This document shows, piece after piece, positions 1-8,260 of a stretch of 37,236 nucleotides of DNA. Origin of the DNA: JBQTJN01 sp052387095 (GTDB lineage: Bacteria; Pseudomonadota; Alphaproteobacteria; Micavibrionales; Micavibrionaceae). A program made the translations under genes and the position numbers. The stretch is taken from contig JBQTJN010000016.1 in assembly GCA_052387095.1 (NCBI GenBank), positions 1 through 37,236 of the forward strand. The letters are read 5' to 3'. Position 1 is the stretch's first letter. Each line of letters opens with the position of its first letter. The notes beneath the pieces were generated by a model. That model saw nothing but the letters and a program-made list of their open reading frames with translations, did not search any database and was not told where the DNA came from.

Positions 1-8
1 CGAATAAA

Positions 9-1475
9 TTAATAAGCCTTCGCGATCAGGATTTTTTCCCGATCGTCGAGGGGCAGGCAGCGCGTCGTCAGGGAATAATCTGACTTCAGTTTCTCAAAGC
101 CCTCGGCTTCTAAATGTTTATAATCAAGGCGGACAAATCCTGTTCCGCCTTTTTTATAGAATTCCTCGGCGTCCTTGAGGTCGGCGACATCCTGGATATT
201 TGAGTCGCGGAAATTTTTAGCGCGGCTGAAAAGTGCGTCATGCATGGCATCAAGCTCAGCCTGCAATGACAAGACGAATTCATCGATCTTTACGGTTTTC
301 TTTGAATCCTTGCCAAGATCGCGGCGGATAAAGGTGAGTCTTCCCTCCTCCATCTCGCGGCCGCCAATCTCGACACGTACGGGCACGCCTTTTTTAATCG
401 CGCGCCACATTTTGTCGGGTGTGCGGTAGTCGCTGTCGTCCAGTTTTGCGCGGAAGCCGGCGGATTTCAGTTTTTTGACGAAGGCGTGCGAATAATCCAT
501 CAGCGCCTGCACATTGCTGTCATCGCGCACAATTGGAATCACTACAACCTGATAAGGCGCGACACGCGGCGGCATGATCATGCCGTCATCATCGCCGTGA
601 GTCATGATCATGGCGCCGATAAGGCGCGTTGAAATACCCCACGATGTCGTATGCGCAAATTCTTCCCTGCCGTCGCGGCCCTGAAATTTAATGCCGCAGC
701 TTTTGGAAAAAGTCTGGCCGAGATCGTGACTGGTGCCCGCCTGCAGCGCCTTGCCGTCCTGCATCATCGCCTCAACGGTGAAGGTGGCAATGGCACCCGG
801 AAAGCGTTCATCCGGTGTTTTTTCACCCTTGATCACGGGAATCGCCAGCGAATTTTCAATAAAATCCGCGTAGGCGTTGAGCATTTTATAGGCATCGTCG
901 CGGGCCCCTTCCGCCGTTTCGAAAGCGTTGTGCCCTTCCTGCCAGAGAAATTCGGATGTGCGCAGGAACATACGCGTGCGCATTTCCCAGCGCATGATGT
1001 TGCACCACTGGTTTAATTTCAGCGGCAGGTCGCGGTAGGACTGTACCCAGCGCGCCATGGCATCACCGATAATGGTCTCGGATGTCGGACGAACGACAAG
1101 AGGCTCTTCAAGTTTCGAGGACGGCGCGGGAATCAAATCGCCATCCGGCCCCTGTTCCAGCCGGTGATGCGTGACAACGGCGCACTCCTTGGCAAAACCG
1201 TCGACATGCCTGGCCTCGCGGCTGAAAAACGAGAGGGGGATCAGGAGCGGGAAATATGCATTCTCAACGCCAAGTTCCTTGATCATACCGTCAAAGATGC
1301 GCTGCATGTTTTCCCAGACGGCATAGCCGTAGGGTTTGATGATCATGCAGCCGCGCACGGGGGAATTCTCCGCCATGTCCGCCGCCTTGATGACTTCCTG
1401 GTACCAGCCGGGAAAATCATCCTCACGGGTTGGCGTGATAGCTGTCTTTGGCTTTTTCTGGCTTGGGTTGTTCAT
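9..1475 (-). CDS. proS: Prolyl-tRNA synthetase, archaeal/eukaryotic type (ProS type 3)
   Basis: Class II synthetase that charges tRNA-Pro in the cytoplasm. The N-terminus (TAITPTREDDFPGWYQ, then RGCMIIKPYGYAVWE), the class II motif region (VVRPTSETII, LNQWCNIMRWEMRTRMFLRTSEFLWQ split over motif 2) and the C-terminal Ala-Tyr carboxylate are those of the archaeal-type enzyme of about 480-500 residues. The bacterial type 2 enzyme expected in Alphaproteobacteria is different. The C-terminal zinc domain of this family normally has four cysteines. Here only one (TTRCLP) remains and the CxxxxC pair is absent, so zinc binding is probably lost. It is the last gene of the nuoJ-proS block, and its start overlaps the preceding gene by 53 bases in another frame. 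No later Met precedes the conserved domain, so the ATG at 1475 is kept. The family assignment is very secure. Confidence 0.96.
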   Translation of the reverse strand: MNNPSQKKPKTAITPTREDDFPGWYQEVIKAADMAENSPVRGCMIIKPYGYAVWENMQRIFDGMIKELGVENAYFPLLIPLSFFSREARHVDGFAKECAVVTHHRLEQGPDGDLIPAPSSKLEEPLVVRPTSETIIGDAMARWVQSYRDLPLKLNQWCNIMRWEMRTRMFLRTSEFLWQEGHNAFETAEGARDDAYKMLNAYADFIENSLAIPVIKGEKTPDERFPGAIATFTVEAMMQDGKALQAGTSHDLGQTFSKSCGIKFQGRDGREEFAHTTSWGISTRLIGAMIMTHGDDDGMIMPPRVAPYQVVVIPIVRDDSNVQALMDYSHAFVKKLKSAGFRAKLDDSDYRTPDKMWRAIKKGVPVRVEIGGREMEEGRLTFIRRDLGKDSKKTVKIDEFVLSLQAELDAMHDALFSRAKNFRDSNIQDVADLKDAEEFYKKGGTGFVRLDYKHLEAEGFEKLKSDYSLTTRCLPLDDREKILIAKAY

Positions 1476-1869
1476 TGTCTACAGTCTCACAAAGGTAACG
1501 GGTATTGGATGATATATCCTGACCGTTATAAAGAACACGGCCGTCTTCGTAAATATCCAGCATTGCTACCGCAGCATCCATCTCCGTATCCGCCGGGAGA
1601 CCCAGACCGGCGCGTTGCGCGAGGTCGATAGTTACAGGCACCTGCATGGGGTCGAGGGTGGAATTAACAGGGGTATTGATATCCGCCGGCATGACAGCAC
1701 GCCCCTGTACATCAGCACCGGGCTGGTAAGCCACGCTAGCGTCCGGGCGGTGATGCGGGAGCTTTTGACAGAATTGACGGACGCTGTGGGGTTTTTGCTC
1801 ATGCAGATAGCAAGCCAAGGCGGGAGCAGAAAAGAAAATTCCAGCGGCAAGAAGTAAAAACAATTTCAT
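1423..1869 (-). CDS. Secreted hypothetical protein
   Basis: A 148-residue protein of unrecognised family. It opens with a clear Sec signal peptide (MKLFLLLAAGIFFSAPALA, cleavage before Cys20). The residues before Cys20 (A-L-A) do not make a good lipobox, so a soluble periplasmic protein is more likely than a lipoprotein. A middle segment (MQVPVTIDLAQRAGLGLP, then DIYEDGRVLYNGQDIS) looks folded, and the C-terminus is Lys/Pro-rich. Its ATG overlaps the stop of the DUF1467 gene as ATGA (4 bases), and its 3' end runs 53 bases into proS, so it is translationally tied to both. A GAGG lies about 10 bases upstream of the start. Function cannot be inferred beyond an envelope location. Confidence 0.7.
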   Translation of the reverse strand: MKLFLLLAAGIFFSAPALACYLHEQKPHSVRQFCQKLPHHRPDASVAYQPGADVQGRAVMPADINTPVNSTLDPMQVPVTIDLAQRAGLGLPADTEMDAAVAMLDIYEDGRVLYNGQDISSNTRYLCETVDNEQPKPEKAKDSYHANP

Positions 1870-2114
1870 GATAAATGATCCTCTTTCGTCATTTTAAAAG
1901 CCATCTCGTGGAAGCTGACAATATCCATCTCCACAAACCCGTAGACAATCACCCATATCATAGAAGTGACAGCGGTCGTATATAAGAGTTTTTTTGTGAA
2001 ATCGAGGTTGGTGGGGAGGCCCTGCGCGTCCCGTTTAAGGCCCCAGGGAAGGACGCAGAAAATAGCCGTCCACCAAATCAGGATGAAAACGATGGCACCT
2101 GTGAACCAGTCCAT
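1866..2114 (-). CDS. DUF1467 family small membrane protein
   Basis: An 82-residue protein with two predicted membrane helices (about residues 5-25 and 45-65). Conserved aromatic/proline features include LIWWTAIFCVLPWGL near the start, then a short loop (GLPTNLDF) and a TTAVTS-type second helix. This matches the alphaproteobacterial DUF1467 family, which has no established function. It lies 4 bases after the rnj stop codon and before proS, which is the usual alphaproteobacterial position for this family. Its stop overlaps the next start by 4 bases. Confidence 0.85.
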   Translation of the reverse strand: MDWFTGAIVFILIWWTAIFCVLPWGLKRDAQGLPTNLDFTKKLLYTTAVTSMIWVIVYGFVEMDIVSFHEMAFKMTKEDHLS

Positions 2115-2118
2115 GCGT

Positions 2119-3816
2119 TTAAACTCTCAGAAGATGCACCGAAACCACGGGCTTTATTCCGATTGTATCGAGGAAAAATCGACGCACGCCGGCGCGCAGA
2201 TCTTCGGTGACAACATCATCCTTACGGAGATCCCTGGAATTCATATCGTCAATGATATCGAGAATTTCATTATAGAGGTTGTCTTCTATTTTTTGTTCGG
2301 CAGAGTTCTCCGGGTCGAGCAGCCCCATTGTGCTGATCTGCGGATCGGCAATCATACGGCTTTTCCCGTCCATGACGATCGTAACATGAACGGCGCCGGT
2401 ATATTGCAGCTTGCGGCGTTCGCGGATGGAGCTGTGCGCGGCGTCGATCACGCGCTTCTGATCAACCGCCAGCAAGCCGGTTTCGACGTGGTCAATGATC
2501 GCCGGTGTTCCGGGCGCAAGCCTTATCACCGCGCCATTGACAGGCACAATGACATCTTTAATACCGCGCGCGCGGGCCAGCGCGGCCTGCGCCTCCAGTT
2601 GCGTGCGCTCACCATGTACGGGGATGACAATCTGCGGCTTCACCCAGTCATACATATCGGTAATTTCATCGCGGCACGGGTGACCGGAGACGTGGATTAC
2701 GTGCACCGTATCGGACGGCGTAACAACGCGAACGCCGGCGGCGGCAAGATCGTTCTTGACGACATTGATATTAACCTCGTTGCCGGGAATGCCGCGGGCG
2801 GAGAAAATCACCGTGTCTGTTTTCTTAAGGGAAAAATTGCGGAACTCGCCGCGGGCGATCTTGGCGAGGGCTGAGCGCGCCTCACCCTGCGATCCCGTCA
2901 GGATGATGGCGATGTTTTTATCCTTGAGGCTACCGATATCTTCTTCATCGATAAATTCCGGCGCATTTTTCATATAACCGCATTCCACGGCCGCGCCAAT
3001 CATGCGGTGAAGTGAACGGCCAATGACGCAGACGCGGCGTCCGCATTTTTCAGCGGCACGGGCTATGGATATGATACGGCCTATATTGGATGAAAACAGC
3101 GTGATGGCGATGCGGCCCTCGCAATTTCTGAATTCTTCGAGCAAACCCTGCTCAACGCTGGCTTCCGTGCCGGAGCGGCCCGGGACTTCGGCGTTCGTGG
3201 AATCGCCGACATAAGCTAGGATGCCCTTTTTGCCAGCATCGCGGAACAACGCCGAATCCACGGGCGCGCCGATTGCGGGCGAAGGGTCGAGATTCCAGTC
3301 GCCGCTATGCAGCACACGGCCATATCTGGTTTCAATGACCAGAGAATAGGCTTCGGGGATCGAATGCGTAACGCGGATAAATTCAATGCCGAAACTACCG
3401 ATTCGGAAAGCACCGCCGCTGCGGATAACCTGTATCGGCGCGTTTTTAATGCCGCGTTCATGGAGTTTTTCGCGCAAGATAATAGCCGTAAACGGGCTGG
3501 CGTACAGTGTGCAACCCAGGCACTCCCACAGGTAGGCCACCGCGCCGATATGATCTTCATGCGCGTGCGTGATAATCATGCCCTGCAGGTTGTCACGGTT
3601 GTCTTCGAGGAATTTCGGATCCGGCAAGAGCAAATCGATACCGGGATAACGCTCATCCGCGAAGCCTATGCCGCAATCGACCGCGAGAAATTTTCCGTCT
3701 GCTGCATAGACATTGAGATTGACGCCGAATTCCTCGGCTCCGCCGAGCGGAATAAAGCAGAGAGCATCTTTGAAAGATTCTTTTTTTCCCTGGGATTTTT
3801 TTGCATTTTTATTCAC
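2119..3816 (-). CDS. rnj: Ribonuclease J
   Basis: Metallo-beta-lactamase/beta-CASP ribonuclease of 565 residues. Family members act as 5'-3' exonuclease and endonuclease in mRNA decay and rRNA maturation in the cytoplasm. The N-terminal region shows FIPLGGAEEFGVN, and the zinc-binding HxHxDH motif is H84-A-H86-E-D88-H89. Later motifs include SGDWNLD, GDSTNAE and the beta-CASP motif HVSGHPCRDEI. The length is typical. The start is GTG, overlapping the coaX TGA by 4 bases (GTGA), with only a weak ribosome-binding site, so translation probably depends on coaX. The first 18 residues are Lys-rich and precede the conserved domain. Position after birA-coaX and before DUF1467 is conserved in Alphaproteobacteria. 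Confidence 0.96.
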   Translation of the reverse strand: MNKNAKKSQGKKESFKDALCFIPLGGAEEFGVNLNVYAADGKFLAVDCGIGFADERYPGIDLLLPDPKFLEDNRDNLQGMIITHAHEDHIGAVAYLWECLGCTLYASPFTAIILREKLHERGIKNAPIQVIRSGGAFRIGSFGIEFIRVTHSIPEAYSLVIETRYGRVLHSGDWNLDPSPAIGAPVDSALFRDAGKKGILAYVGDSTNAEVPGRSGTEASVEQGLLEEFRNCEGRIAITLFSSNIGRIISIARAAEKCGRRVCVIGRSLHRMIGAAVECGYMKNAPEFIDEEDIGSLKDKNIAIILTGSQGEARSALAKIARGEFRNFSLKKTDTVIFSARGIPGNEVNINVVKNDLAAAGVRVVTPSDTVHVIHVSGHPCRDEITDMYDWVKPQIVIPVHGERTQLEAQAALARARGIKDVIVPVNGAVIRLAPGTPAIIDHVETGLLAVDQKRVIDAAHSSIRERRKLQYTGAVHVTIVMDGKSRMIADPQISTMGLLDPENSAEQKIEDNLYNEILDIIDDMNSRDLRKDDVVTEDLRAGVRRFFLDTIGIKPVVSVHLLRV

Positions 3817-4586
3817 GGGAATAATTTCGCGTTATCGGCGTGAACCTGAATCAAACCTTTAAGCGTCAGGTTATCATCCACGGCTTTAATCATCGGCAGA
3901 CTTTCGCTGAAGAGCGGCGCCAAGCCGCCCGTGGCTATAATAAACGGCTTCGCATGCATCTCCGCGGTGATGCGGGCAATCAATCCTTCGATCATAGCGG
4001 CATAACCCCAGAAAACGCCGGACTGCATAGCGGTCACAGTGCCTTTGCCGATGACGGAGGTGGGTTTCACAATATTGATCTTGGGCAATTTCGAGGCGGC
4101 CATATACAGGGCCTGCGACGACAGGTTGACGCCGGGCGCAATCACGCCGCCGATATAGGCTCCGCTTGCATCCATAACATCGAATGTGGTGGCTGTGCCA
4201 AAATCAATGACAATAGACGGGTTCCGGTAGCGGGTTTTCACGGCCAGCGCGTTCACAAGGCGGTCCGCACCGACTTCGACCGGGTTATCTATGTTTACAA
4301 CAATATTTACGATATCGCGGGTGACGAAAACCGGTTCGCGCTCCAGGTATTTTTTGACGAAGCGCGTAAAAGGAAAATCAACGTCCGGCACAACGGAGCT
4401 GACAATGACGGCGCCAAGTTTTTTCGGTTTTATGTCGGTCAGCGCCAGCAGGTCAAATAGGAAAGCGGCATATTCATCCGGCGTGCGCGCGGGAATAGTG
4501 CGGCAACGCCATGAATGCAAAACATTCCGGCCTTTGCAGACCGCAAAGACCGTGTTCGTATTTCCAATGTCGACCGCTAGGAGCAT
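3813..4586 (-). CDS. coaX: Type III pantothenate kinase
   Basis: Catalyses the first step of coenzyme A synthesis (pantothenate to 4'-phosphopantothenate) in the cytoplasm. The ASKHA-fold phosphate loop DIGNTN is at residues 6-11, followed by VGADRLVNA and GGVIAPGVNLSSQAL, both typical of CoaX. The open frame extends upstream to a GTG at 4610, overlapping birA. The ATG at 4586 is preferred because AAGG lies five bases before it and because CoaX proteins normally begin directly with the MLLAVDIGNTNT-type motif. This gives 257 residues, the family norm, and a 7-base gap after birA. Its stop overlaps the rnj start. Confidence 0.95.
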   Translation of the reverse strand: MLLAVDIGNTNTVFAVCKGRNVLHSWRCRTIPARTPDEYAAFLFDLLALTDIKPKKLGAVIVSSVVPDVDFPFTRFVKKYLEREPVFVTRDIVNIVVNIDNPVEVGADRLVNALAVKTRYRNPSIVIDFGTATTFDVMDASGAYIGGVIAPGVNLSSQALYMAASKLPKINIVKPTSVIGKGTVTAMQSGVFWGYAAMIEGLIARITAEMHAKPFIIATGGLAPLFSESLPMIKAVDDNLTLKGLIQVHADNAKLFP

Positions 4587-4593
4587 TTTTACC

Positions 4594-5313
4594 TTAAATA
4601 TAAACATCACCCGAGGTGATGATCCTGATTTGGTTATTTCCGGTTTTTAATAGCATGTTTCCATACATATCAATATCGTAAAAAGTGCCCTTTTCGGCTT
4701 TTTCACCGATTTTGACCTGCACCGGGTCACCCGGCTTGTGGCCAAGACGTAGCCATTGCGCACGGATCATTTCAAAATCGGGATTGATCCAGCTTTCATA
4801 AAGCGTACTAAAATGACTGAGAAATATATCTCGTACCCGGTCGACCGGTATCATGTCCCGGTTATGCTGCCAGAGACAGGTGGCGTGTTCCGCCGCGGCG
4901 GTGCGAATATTCATGCCCGTTCCAACAGCTACGTATTCCAGGGAGCTATTATCTTTCAGTTCCGTTTCAAGCAGGATCCCTGCGCATTTTTTGCCATCGA
5001 TCAGTACGTCATTCGGCCATTTCAGACTGATTGAACCCGGTTCGGAAACAAACCCCTGCAAAGTGTTTGTCACTGCCAAAGCTGTCAGCAACGCAAGCTG
5101 CCCGGTATAGCGCGGCTCTGTATGAGGACGCAGTAACAGGGAAAGATAAAGATTGCCAGCTTCCGATATCCACGTGCGCCCGTGGCGGCCGCGGCCTGCG
5201 GTTTGCTCCCGTGCCTGTACGGCCGTGCCCTCTTGCGCATTTTCTGCCGCCAGCTGTTTGATCAGGTCCTGCGTGCTGGAAAGCGTTTCATAAGTCTGCA
5301 AGGCCCATTCCAT
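4594..5313 (-). CDS. birA: Biotin--[acetyl-CoA-carboxylase] ligase, without HTH domain
   Basis: Attaches biotin through biotinyl-5'-AMP to carboxylase carrier proteins. The adenylate-binding loop GRGRHGR is at residues 40-46, and KWPNDVLIDGKKCAGIL, with the catalytic lysine region, is near residues 98-114. A short C-terminal SH3-like domain follows. The start is placed at 5313 rather than the upstream ATG at 5364. GGGTG lies 8 bases before the 5313 codon, the upstream start would run 44 bases into nuoN, and the protein then begins at the conserved MEWALQTYETLSSTQD. At 239 residues it is a group I ligase. It lacks the N-terminal DNA-binding helix-turn-helix of E. coli BirA, so it should not repress biotin genes. 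Confidence 0.95.
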   Translation of the reverse strand: MEWALQTYETLSSTQDLIKQLAAENAQEGTAVQAREQTAGRGRHGRTWISEAGNLYLSLLLRPHTEPRYTGQLALLTALAVTNTLQGFVSEPGSISLKWPNDVLIDGKKCAGILLETELKDNSSLEYVAVGTGMNIRTAAAEHATCLWQHNRDMIPVDRVRDIFLSHFSTLYESWINPDFEMIRAQWLRLGHKPGDPVQVKIGEKAEKGTFYDIDMYGNMLLKTGNNQIRIITSGDVYI

Positions 5314-5320
5314 TAAGATA

Positions 5321-6763
5321 TCACCCGGGCAGGATGGAGAGTGCCGCAAGTTTCGCCGCGCCAAGCAGGAATGAAGATTTGAAAATGAAAATAATTACAA
5401 AAGAAGTGGCGAAAAACAGCACGATGCGCTGCCCGGTCGGGAGATTCGTGTCCAGGGCATCGTTTTCCTCATCAAAGAACATGATTTTGACGAGGCGAAG
5501 GTAATAATAAGCTGCAACCACCGATGTAAGAACACCGAGAACGGCCAGAACGAAAAATCCTTGCGCTACCGCGGCTTGAAAAATCACCAGTTTGCCGAAA
5601 AAGCCGGCCATAGGCGGGATACCGCTGACTGAAAACAGCAGAATGGCAACCGCATAGGCCATGACGGGATGCGTTTTTGAAAACCCGGCGAGATCGGATA
5701 TTTTTTCGACCGATGTTTCATAACGGCGCATGAAAAGAACGAAAGCAAAGAGACCGGCCGTCGTAATCATGTAGATGGTCATATATATAAGGACAGCGGC
5801 AATACCCTGCGCCGTACCCGCGATCACGCCGATCAGCGCGTAACCCATATTTCCGATGGAGCTATAGGCCAGAAGGCGCTTGATATTATCCTGCACCAGC
5901 GCGGCGAAGGCGCCGACGGTCATGGAGAGCAGCGAGATCGCGTAAATCACCTGCTGCCACTGATCCTCGAGCGCGCCGAAGGGACCGGATAAAACGCGGA
6001 TGATGAGCGCCATGGCGGCGAGCTTCGGCACGATGGCAAAAAATGCCGTCACAGGCGCAGGCGCGCCTTCATAGACGTCCGGTGTCCACATATGGAACGG
6101 CACGGCGGAAATTTTGAAAGCCAGTCCGGCGAGAATAAAGACGAGTCCGAAAATCAGGCCGACAGGCGGGGTCGACAGCGAAGAAAGCGTCGCCGTCACC
6201 GCGCCGAAATCGAGCGCGCCGGTAAAACCGTAGACCAGCGAAATCCCGAACAGCAGAAAGCCGGATGACAAGGCGCCAAGCGTGAAATATTTGACACCGG
6301 CTTCCGCCGAGCGCTTGGAATGGCGGTGGAAGGAGGCCAGCACATAGAGACTGAGCGATTGTAATTCGAGCGCCATATAGAGTGAGAGGAAATTATTGGC
6401 CGAAACCATCAGCATCATGCCGATACCTGCGAACAGCACCAGCACGGGGTATTCGAAGCGGGCAATTTTTTCGACTTCAAGGAATTTCGGCGCCAGCGTC
6501 AGTGACATGGTCAGGCCGAGCAGGATCAGCATCTTGACCACGCATGCAAAGTTATCGAGGCGGAACATGCCGGAGAGCACGACCGTATTGTCCCAGCTGA
6601 ACCAGAACAAAATAAAGGCGGCGGCTACGAAAGCAACCATGGCAAGATTTGAAACGAGGCGCGTTGCGCCGTCGCCTTTGAAGGCGCCAAGCATCAGCAG
6701 CGCCATGCCGGCAATCGCCAAAAACAGTTCAGGCAGCACTGGCACGAGGTTGAAATCAATCAT
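5321..6763 (-). CDS. nuoN: NADH-quinone oxidoreductase subunit N
   Basis: Antiporter-like membrane subunit of complex I (480 residues, about 14 predicted helices) that forms one of the proton channels in the membrane arm. The segment with LLAYSSIGNMGYALIGV and the VPFHMWTPDVYEGAPAPVTAF motif are diagnostic of NuoN/MrpD-type subunits. The ATG overlaps the nuoM stop as ATGA, and birA follows 7 bases after its own stop. It is the last structural complex I gene, and the length is as expected. Confidence 0.97.
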   Translation of the reverse strand: MIDFNLVPVLPELFLAIAGMALLMLGAFKGDGATRLVSNLAMVAFVAAAFILFWFSWDNTVVLSGMFRLDNFACVVKMLILLGLTMSLTLAPKFLEVEKIARFEYPVLVLFAGIGMMLMVSANNFLSLYMALELQSLSLYVLASFHRHSKRSAEAGVKYFTLGALSSGFLLFGISLVYGFTGALDFGAVTATLSSLSTPPVGLIFGLVFILAGLAFKISAVPFHMWTPDVYEGAPAPVTAFFAIVPKLAAMALIIRVLSGPFGALEDQWQQVIYAISLLSMTVGAFAALVQDNIKRLLAYSSIGNMGYALIGVIAGTAQGIAAVLIYMTIYMITTAGLFAFVLFMRRYETSVEKISDLAGFSKTHPVMAYAVAILLFSVSGIPPMAGFFGKLVIFQAAVAQGFFVLAVLGVLTSVVAAYYYLRLVKIMFFDEENDALDTNLPTGQRIVLFFATSFVIIFIFKSSFLLGAAKLAALSILPG

Positions 6764-8259
6764 GGGATCGCCTCATGGTTCGGCCCGGTATTGTAGCGCG
6801 CGATCAAAATTTCCACGGACGGCGAGACTTTGCTCATCAGTGTGTTCGGGAAGATGCCGAGCAGGATGACCAGTGCCGCCAATGCGATCAATATGCCAAA
6901 TTCACGCAGATCGAGATCCGGCATGGCGGCAGCGTCCTTGTTCATCACGGGTCCAAACACAACGCGGCGGTAGAGCAGCAACATATAGGCGGCGCCGAGG
7001 ATGACACCTGTGGCGGCGAGTGCTGCGACAAAGGTGCTGACCTTGAAGGCGCCAAGCAGGACGAGGAATTCACCGACGAAACCGGTGGTGCCGGGCAGGC
7101 CGACGGAGCCGAGCATAAAAATCATGAACAGGGTCGCATAGCGCGGCATGTTTTTGACGATACCGCCATAGCGGGAAATTTCGCGCGTATGCAGGCGGTC
7201 ATAGACAACGCCGACGCTCAGGAACAGCGCGCCGGAAATCAGGCCGTGGCTGAGCATCTGGAAGACCGCGCCTTCGACGCCTTGCGTTGTCGCTGTAAAA
7301 ATACCAAGCGTGACAAAACCCATGTGTGCTACAGAAGAATAAGCGATTAGTTTCTTCATATCCTCCTGCACCAGCGCGACGAGTGAGGTGTAGATGATGG
7401 CGATGATGCTCAAGGCGTAGACCATCGGCGCGAAATAGAGACTGGCATCAGGCAGTAGCGGCAGCGAGAGCCGCAGGAATCCGTAGCCGCCCATTTTCAG
7501 CAGCACACCGGCGAGAATGACGGAACCCGCCGTCGGTGCCTCGACGTGCGCGTCAGGCAACCATGTATGTACCGGCCACATCGGCATTTTGACGGCGAAG
7601 CTGGCGAAGAACGCAAGCCAGAGCCATTTCTGGAATTCAAACGGTATGGTCTGCCCACCCATCATGGCGGAGATATCCGTACCCACATTCACTGACATCC
7701 ACAATATCGCGATCAACATCAGGACAGAGCCGAGCAACGTATAGAGGAAAAACTTGTAAGCGGAATATACACGACGCTCGCCGCCCCAGACGCCGATGAT
7801 GATGAACATCGGGATCAGCACGGCCTCGAAGAACACGTAGAAAAGAATGGTATTGAGCGCACAAAATGTGCCTATCATGAAGGTTTCGAGCACGAGGAAG
7901 GCGATCATGTATTCGCGAACGCGTTTCTCGATGGACTTCCAGGCGGAGAGAATGCAGACCGGCGTCAGCAGGGCCGAAAGTATGACAAACATGACCGATA
8001 TACCGTCAACGCCCATGTGATAGCGGAGGCCGAGCCCGCTGAACCATTCCTTTTTCTCGACGAATTCGAAACCACCGGAGGCGCCGTCGAATTTCACCAG
8101 CATATAGAGCGAGAAAGCAGCAACCAGCAGCGACGTATAGAGCGCGGTGTATTTTGCATTACGCGCCACGCCTTCCGCATCGCCGCGTAATGCCAGGATC
8201 AGGAGAACGCCAGCAAGCGGCAGGAAGGTCAGGATTGAAAGGAGCGGAAAATCAACCAT
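6760..8259 (-). CDS. nuoM: NADH-quinone oxidoreductase subunit M
   Basis: Second antiporter-like proton channel subunit of complex I (499 residues, about 14 helices). It shows the conserved membrane Glu (FYVFFEAVLIPMFIIIG), the broken-helix motif (WPVHTWLPDAHVEAPTAGSV) and KKLIAYSSVAHMGFV. An in-frame ATG at 8310 lies inside the nuoL reading frame. The start at 8259 is preferred because it falls one base after the nuoL stop and gives the usual NuoM N-terminus (MVDFPLLSILTFLPL). Its stop overlaps nuoN by 4 bases. Confidence 0.96.
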   Translation of the reverse strand: MVDFPLLSILTFLPLAGVLLILALRGDAEGVARNAKYTALYTSLLVAAFSLYMLVKFDGASGGFEFVEKKEWFSGLGLRYHMGVDGISVMFVILSALLTPVCILSAWKSIEKRVREYMIAFLVLETFMIGTFCALNTILFYVFFEAVLIPMFIIIGVWGGERRVYSAYKFFLYTLLGSVLMLIAILWMSVNVGTDISAMMGGQTIPFEFQKWLWLAFFASFAVKMPMWPVHTWLPDAHVEAPTAGSVILAGVLLKMGGYGFLRLSLPLLPDASLYFAPMVYALSIIAIIYTSLVALVQEDMKKLIAYSSVAHMGFVTLGIFTATTQGVEGAVFQMLSHGLISGALFLSVGVVYDRLHTREISRYGGIVKNMPRYATLFMIFMLGSVGLPGTTGFVGEFLVLLGAFKVSTFVAALAATGVILGAAYMLLLYRRVVFGPVMNKDAAAMPDLDLREFGILIALAALVILLGIFPNTLMSKVSPSVEILIARYNTGPNHEAIP

Positions 8260-8260
8260 C

